From Cupriavidus sp. P-10 (GTDB taxonomy: Bacteria > Pseudomonadota > Gammaproteobacteria > Burkholderiales > Burkholderiaceae), in assembly GCF_003402535.2 (NCBI RefSeq), contig NZ_AP025170.1:2604001-2668000 (forward strand): a stretch of 64,000 bases of DNA, in the 5' to 3' direction. Position 1 is the stretch's first letter; the number at the start of each line of letters is the position of its first letter. Positions 59,895 through 64,000 of this stretch are shown here, one piece after another. The notes beneath the pieces are model-generated. The model was given only the letters and a program-made list of their open reading frames with translations. It made no database searches and had not been told where the DNA came from. The position numbers were made by a program, and so were the translations under genes.

Positions 59895-61610
59895 TCAGGC
59901 CGCTGCGGGCTTCTGTTCTCCTGCATTCCGCGCGTTCTCGCTCTCCTGCAGCTGCCGCCACATCACCTTGCCGGTCCCCGACTTGGGCAGCGCCTCAACG
60001 AACTCCACCACCCGCGGATACTTGTACGCGGCCATGTTCTCCTTGGCCCATTCGATGACCTCGTCCGGCGTGGTCTTGCCCTTGGCATGGGCGCGCAGCA
60101 CCACCACCGCCTTGACGGTCTCGCCGCGGTACGGATCGCGCGTGCCGATAATGCAGGCCTCCTGCACGTCGGGGTGCTTGTACAGCAGGTTCTCCACCTC
60201 GGCCGGCCACACCTTGAAGCCCGACGCATTGATCATGCGCTTGAGGCGGTCGGTGATGAAGTAATAGCCCTCCTCGTCCATCCGCCCGAGGTCGCCGGTG
60301 CGGAAGAAGCTCTTGCCCTCGAACTCGATAAAGGCCTCGCGCGTGGCGTCTTCCTTGCCCCAGTAGCCCTTGAACACCTGCGGGCCGCTGACGATGATCT
60401 CGCCGATCTCGTTGGGCGGCAGTTCCTTGAGCGTGACCGGGTCGATCACGCGCGCATCGGTATTGAAGGTCGGCACGCCCAGGCACTGCAGCTTGGGCCG
60501 GTCCGACGGGTTGCTGTGCGTCGGCGCCATGGTCTCGGACAGGCCGTAGCCTTCCAGGTAGTGCAGCCCGAACTGCTCGCGCAGGCGCTCGGCCACGGCC
60601 TGCGGCATGGCCGCGCCGCCGCCGCCGATATAGCGCAGGCTCGACAGGTCGAACTGCGCCAGGTTGGGGCTGGCCAGGAAGTCGATCACCATGGTCGGGA
60701 TATTGGTCCAGTGCGTGACCTGGCAGCGCGAGATCAGGCGGCCGGCCACCTCGCGGTCCCAGCGCGGCAGCATCACCACGGTGGCGCCGCTGTAGATCGG
60801 GCCGTTCATGCCGTACTGCATGCCGGTGACGTGGAACAGCGGCAGCACCGAAAGGATCACCGACTCGGCGCCCGAGCCAGACCAGGTCGCGCCGCCGACG
60901 ATGTTGTGCATGACCGAGCGGTGCGTATGGATGCAACCCTTGGGGAAGCCGGTGGTGCCGGAGGTGTAGGGCATCACCGCCAGGTCGTCCGGGCCGGCGG
61001 TGTGCGGGCCGGGCTCCATGCCGGCGCCCAGCGCCTCGGGCCACGCGGTGGCGCCCGTGGGCAGCGGATGCGGCGTAGTCAGCCAGGCCGGCGGCGCGTC
61101 TTCCGGGTGTTCATGGGTGGGCGGCAGCGCGTCGGCATACTGGGTCACGAGCAGGTGCTGCAGGCGCTCGGCCGGCGCCAGCTCGGCCTGTGCCTGCTCG
61201 ACTCCGGCGGCCAGGTCGGCGGTGAAGATCGCCACGCGCGCCTGCGCATCGGTGACGTAATGCTTGAATTCCTCGGCGCGGTTCATCGGGTTGACCGGCA
61301 CCACCACCGCATCGGCGCGCAGGATGGCGTAGTAGCTGATGATGAACTGCGGGCAGTTTTGCATGTACAGCAGCACCCGGTCGCCCTTCTTCACGCCCGC
61401 CTTCTGCTGCAGCCACCCGGCCAGCGCGGTGGCCTGCGCTTCGAGTTCGCGGAAGGTGACGGCGTTGCCGAAATAGCGGATCGCCGCCTTGTCGGCATAG
61501 CGGTGCGCCGACGCTTCCAGGTTGTACCAGAGCGACGTTTCAGGCAGCACGATGGCAGTCGGCAAGCGCTTTGGCCAGAACTGGAAATGCGGGCGGGCGG
61601 GGTTCTGCAT
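59895..61610 (-). CDS. Long-chain/medium-chain acyl-CoA ligase (AMP-forming)
   Basis: 571-residue ANL synthetase. The P-loop-like motif is MPYTSGTTGFPKGCIHTH, followed by YGLSETMAPTHSNP, the hinge ITDRLKRMINASGFKVWP, and a C-terminal catalytic Lys in PKSGTGKVMWR. The N-terminal WYNLEASAHRYADKAAIRYFG fits the fatty-acyl CoA ligase group. It activates a carboxylic acid by AMP and CoA, most likely for beta-oxidation. ATG 61610 has AGGAG eight bases upstream. Its predicted promoter contains a perfect 12-bp palindrome. Confidence 0.88.
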   Translation of the reverse strand: MQNPARPHFQFWPKRLPTAIVLPETSLWYNLEASAHRYADKAAIRYFGNAVTFRELEAQATALAGWLQQKAGVKKGDRVLLYMQNCPQFIISYYAILRADAVVVPVNPMNRAEEFKHYVTDAQARVAIFTADLAAGVEQAQAELAPAERLQHLLVTQYADALPPTHEHPEDAPPAWLTTPHPLPTGATAWPEALGAGMEPGPHTAGPDDLAVMPYTSGTTGFPKGCIHTHRSVMHNIVGGATWSGSGAESVILSVLPLFHVTGMQYGMNGPIYSGATVVMLPRWDREVAGRLISRCQVTHWTNIPTMVIDFLASPNLAQFDLSSLRYIGGGGAAMPQAVAERLREQFGLHYLEGYGLSETMAPTHSNPSDRPKLQCLGVPTFNTDARVIDPVTLKELPPNEIGEIIVSGPQVFKGYWGKEDATREAFIEFEGKSFFRTGDLGRMDEEGYYFITDRLKRMINASGFKVWPAEVENLLYKHPDVQEACIIGTRDPYRGETVKAVVVLRAHAKGKTTPDEVIEWAKENMAAYKYPRVVEFVEALPKSGTGKVMWRQLQESENARNAGEQKPAAA

Positions 61611-61663
61611 GAAACGTCTCCTGTGCGTCGGTCTTGGGACCGGGTCTGTCGGTATGGTCAATG

Positions 61664-61693
61664 ACTATAACTGAACGATCGTTCTATTTTCAA
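61664..61693 (-). promoter_or_regulatory. Promoter of the acyl-CoA ligase with a palindromic operator in the spacer
   Basis: On the minus strand, TTGAAA (61688-61693) and TATAGT (61664-61669) are separated by 18 bases. The spacer contains the 12-bp palindrome GAACGATCGTTC (61673-61684). A repressor at this place would block RNA polymerase; the sequence form (short perfect palindrome) fits TetR-family repressors such as those of fatty-acid genes. The predicted leader is about 50 nt. Confidence 0.6.
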
Positions 61694-61799
61694 CCGATGA
61701 CTTTCCCGAACGCCGGCAGGCGCCTGCAGCGCGCGGCCGTTGTATTTGGCGCCTTCGCCCTCACAATAGAGGGATACCCGCCTCTTTCCAGGATTTCCC

Positions 61800-62645
61800 A
61801 TGAGCGACGTCACCCTGCAGAATTTCGAGACCGAAGTGATCGACGCCTCGCGCCAGGCGCCGGTGCTGGTCGACTTCTGGGCACCGTGGTGCGGCCCCTG
61901 CCGCACGCTGGGGCCGATGCTTGAACGGCTGGAGGCGGAAGCGGAAGGCCGCTGGAAGCTGGTCAAGGTCAATGTCGACGAGAACCAGGAACTGGCCGCG
62001 CACTTTGGCGTGCGCAGCATCCCCCATGTGGTGGCGATCGCCGACGGCCAGGCCGTGGACCAGTTCACCGGCGTGCTGCCGGAATCGGGGCTGCGCGAGT
62101 TCCTGGACCGGCTGGCGCCGGGCCAGGCCAGGTCGCCGCTGGACGAGGCACAGGAACTGGCCGCCGCCGGCAACCGCGACGGCGCGGAAACCCTCTTCGC
62201 TGAAGCCATCGCCCAGGAGCCGGACTCCGACGCCCCGCGGCTGGCCTATATCGGCTTCCTGCTGGACGGCAGCGCCGTCGACCGGGCCAAGGCAGAATTC
62301 GCGGCGCTGTCGGCCCGCGCCGAGCACGAAGATGGCTACGGCGCACTGCGCACGCGCATCGAAGCCATGGAAAGCGCCGCCGGGCTGCCCGATGAGGCCA
62401 CCCTCACCGGCCGCATCGACGCCGACCCCCGCGACCTGGCGGCCCGGCTGGACCTGGCGCGGCTGATGATCGCGCACCAGCAATACGAGCCGGCGCTGGA
62501 GCAATTGCTGGAAATCGTGCGCACCGACCGCGGCTTTGAAGACGATATCGGCCGCAAGACCATGCTGTCGGTATTCGAGATGCTGGCCGACCGGCCGGAC
62601 GTGGTGTCGCGCTGGCGCCGGCAGCTCAGCACGTCGCTGAACTAA
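61800..62645 (+). CDS. Thioredoxin-TPR co-chaperone (CnoX/YbbN family)
   Basis: 281-residue protein with an N-terminal thioredoxin domain (WAPWCGPCRTLGP, Cys31 and Cys34) and a C-terminal tetratricopeptide-like helical domain (AAAGNRDGAETLFAEAIAQE and HQQYEPALEQLLEIVR). This is the layout of CnoX/YbbN, which holds oxidatively damaged proteins for GroEL. E. coli CnoX has lost the first Cys; here both are present, as in other proteobacteria in which the protein retains redox activity. Cytoplasmic; cotranscribed with the cupin gene 17 bases downstream. Confidence 0.91.
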   Translation: MSDVTLQNFETEVIDASRQAPVLVDFWAPWCGPCRTLGPMLERLEAEAEGRWKLVKVNVDENQELAAHFGVRSIPHVVAIADGQAVDQFTGVLPESGLREFLDRLAPGQARSPLDEAQELAAAGNRDGAETLFAEAIAQEPDSDAPRLAYIGFLLDGSAVDRAKAEFAALSARAEHEDGYGALRTRIEAMESAAGLPDEATLTGRIDADPRDLAARLDLARLMIAHQQYEPALEQLLEIVRTDRGFEDDIGRKTMLSVFEMLADRPDVVSRWRRQLSTSLN

Positions 62646-62662
62646 GCGGGGAGCCGATCGCC

Positions 62663-63040
62663 ATGACCACGCCCCGCCTGATCGATTTCAGGTCCGTACC
62701 CGCCCCGACCCACGACCGCCCGCGGGCCGACCGGCTGGTGTCGGGCAACCCCGACCGCACCACCTGGACGCACTACAGCGCCGAACACGGCGATTTCGAT
62801 TGCGGCATCTGGGCCTGCGAGCCCGGCGCGTGGCGCATCGCCTTCCCGGCGGGCAAGGAAGAGTTCTTCCATGTGATCAGCGGCCGCATCCGCATCAGCG
62901 ACGAGTCCGGCGAGGCCAGCGAATTCGGCCCGGGCGACGCCTGCGTGATCCCGGCGGGGTTCACCGGCGTGTTCCAGGTGCTGGAGCCGGTGCGCAAGTA
63001 TTTCGTGGTGATCGACCGCGACGCGGCGCGGCCGGCCTGA
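62663..63040 (+). CDS. Cupin domain protein
   Basis: 125-residue protein. The cupin segment is WRIAFPAGKEEFFHVISGRI ... GPGDACVIPAGFTGVF, with Glu and His that could bind metal in motif 1 (EEFFHV). It resembles the small EutQ/DUF861-type cupins that begin with a fixed aromatic/carboxylate pocket. Function unknown. A GGGGAG precedes ATG 62663. Confidence 0.87.
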   Translation: MTTPRLIDFRSVPAPTHDRPRADRLVSGNPDRTTWTHYSAEHGDFDCGIWACEPGAWRIAFPAGKEEFFHVISGRIRISDESGEASEFGPGDACVIPAGFTGVFQVLEPVRKYFVVIDRDAARPA

Positions 63041-63084
63041 GCCGGGCGGGCTTCGGCGCGCTTCAAGCGGGCTTCAAGCGAGCT

Positions 63085-63525
63085 TCAGGCCGCCGCGGCC
63101 GGCCCTTCCACCAGCGTGAAGCCGTTCTCGCGCATATGTTCGACCATCATCGCGTCCATCGACCTGACGTGATGGTCGAACCAGCCTGACAGCTCGGCCA
63201 CCAGCCGGCGCCCGAGCCCGAATTCGCCGTCGGTGTGGACCTTGTCGCGCACCGCTGCGGCCACGGCCAGCACCTGCTTGTGCTCGCCCCCGTGGCAATG
63301 GCGCGGGCCGAAACCCATCGCCTCCATCCACTGCTCTTCCTGCGCGAAATGATGGCGCGTATGGTCGATCCACTCGTCCATCGCAGCCAGGAAACCGGCA
63401 TCGTCCGCGCTGGCCACGGCGGCCAGCAGTTGCACGAACTCGGCGTGGGTGGCATCGGTGACCGGTTCGCCAAGATGGAGGTCTTCGGGCAGGCCGGCGG
63501 AGGAAAGCTGGTCGTTGGCGTCCAT
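63085..63525 (-). CDS. Bacteriohemerythrin-like protein
   Basis: 146-residue protein of the hemerythrin family, which binds oxygen at a di-iron centre. Likely ligands are His in DATHAEF, His in RHHFAQEEQWM with Glu of the same segment, His pair in CHGGEHKQV, and His/Asp in WFDHHVRSMD. The fold is all-helical, without a signal peptide. The start ATG 63525 is used instead of an upstream frame that overlaps the P-loop gene. The role may be oxygen delivery, NO sensing or redox response. Confidence 0.9.
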   Translation of the reverse strand: MDANDQLSSAGLPEDLHLGEPVTDATHAEFVQLLAAVASADDAGFLAAMDEWIDHTRHHFAQEEQWMEAMGFGPRHCHGGEHKQVLAVAAAVRDKVHTDGEFGLGRRLVAELSGWFDHHVRSMDAMMVEHMRENGFTLVEGPAAAA

Positions 63526-63658
63526 GGGGAGCGGCGGCAATCGTGAGGAAACGGCAAGGATACCGAATCGCCGCGGTCCGGACCTGATCTCGCGCAAGCC
63601 GGGCGGGTATGCTGTGGGGTATGCGCCCCGCTCGCCACCTCTCTGCCCAACGCCCACC

Positions 63659-64000
63659 ATGCCACGACTGATCTTCTTCTGCGGCCATGCCGGCACCGGC
63701 AAGACCAGCCTCGCCCACCGCCTGATCGGCCCATTGATGCAGGCCACCGGGGAGCCCTTCTGCCTGCTCGACAAGGACACGCTGTACGGCCGCTACAGCG
63801 CCGCCGCCATGGCCGCCATCACCGGTGACCCCAACGATCGCGACAGCCCGGCCTACCTGGACAACCTGCGCGATCCTGAATACCAGGGGCTGCTCGACAC
63901 CGCGCGCGAGAACCTGATGCTGGGTATCAGCGTGCTGGTGATCGGCCCGCTGTCACGCGAGATCCGCGCGCACCTGCTGAACGATCCGGAATGGCTGCAG
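63659..64000 (+). CDS. P-loop NTPase (AAA-type ATP-binding kinase-like), N-terminal part
   Basis: Starts at ATG 63659 and is cut by the end of the window after 114 codons. The start MPRLIFFCGHAGTGKTSLAH contains a Walker A motif (GHAGTGKT). After it there is a LLDKDTLYGRYSA segment, as in P-loop kinases of the APH/gluconate- or zeta-toxin-like group. The function cannot be told from this part. It is divergent from the hemerythrin gene, so the 133-base gap holds both promoters. Confidence 0.8.
   Translation, partial: MPRLIFFCGHAGTGKTSLAHRLIGPLMQATGEPFCLLDKDTLYGRYSAAAMAAITGDPNDRDSPAYLDNLRDPEYQGLLDTARENLMLGISVLVIGPLSREIRAHLLNDPEWLQ

Overview
The window is 64 kb of GC-rich, gene-dense chromosomal DNA from a beta-proteobacterium of the Burkholderiaceae, most likely Cupriavidus (C. 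necator type). The evidence is the strong G/C third-position bias, two Bug-family periplasmic receptors plus a TctBA permease, and a gene set matching the sulfoacetate cluster sauRSTU described from C. necator H16. I see no rRNA or tRNA genes, insertion sequences, phage genes or CRISPR array; it looks like stable core chromosome with small catabolic modules.

Layout. 1-6 kb: the 3' end of a Rieske oxygenase gene, an EamA transporter, a two-domain sulfurtransferase, a ZIP metal transporter, a Tat-exported dienelactone hydrolase-like protein and a type II NADH dehydrogenase. 6-12.5 kb: polA head-to-head with a LOG-family gene, then a DUF2782 protein, homoserine kinase and a membrane protein. 12.5-18 kb: sauR (IclR-type) divergent from sauS-sauT-sauU, which import sulfoacetate, activate it to the CoA ester and reduce it to sulfoacetaldehyde. 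18-24.5 kb: uvrD, valS, galU. 24.6-29 kb: a minus-strand run (TusA-like, Nudix, threonine aldolase, tautomerase, class II aldolase, MFS transporter) facing a LysR gene. 30-35 kb: the nfeD-slipin membrane pair and alaS. 35-43 kb: a CaiB/BaiF CoA-transferase, DUF2214, a Bug receptor, a K+/H+ antiporter, tctB-tctA and a YbaK-domain protein. 43-50 kb: katG with a long structured leader, then a LysR regulator divergent from a Bug receptor and a gamma-glutamyltransferase-like enzyme. 50-64 kb: PhzF, a PNPOx-like protein, a second CaiB/BaiF protein, glnS with an S4-domain partner, MAPEG, YceI, YaeQ, FKBP, a ChaC-like cyclotransferase, an ankyrin protein, an acyl-CoA ligase, a thioredoxin-TPR co-chaperone, a cupin, a hemerythrin and a P-loop gene cut by the window end.

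The most interesting signals are regulatory: an OxyR-like half-site array next to a predicted katG promoter, followed by a long leader with an 11-bp hairpin and four 8-bp tandem repeats; a 12-bp palindrome inside the spacer of the acyl-CoA ligase promoter; 11-bp-spaced direct repeats before tctBA; and palindromes in the sauR-sauS and LysR-Bug divergent regions. I found no gene cluster that I can defend as a wholly new system. The least understood functional unit is the LysR/Bug/gamma-glutamyltransferase-like trio. Start codons were chosen from ribosome-binding sites and family length; all family assignments are by eye from motifs, with no database search.
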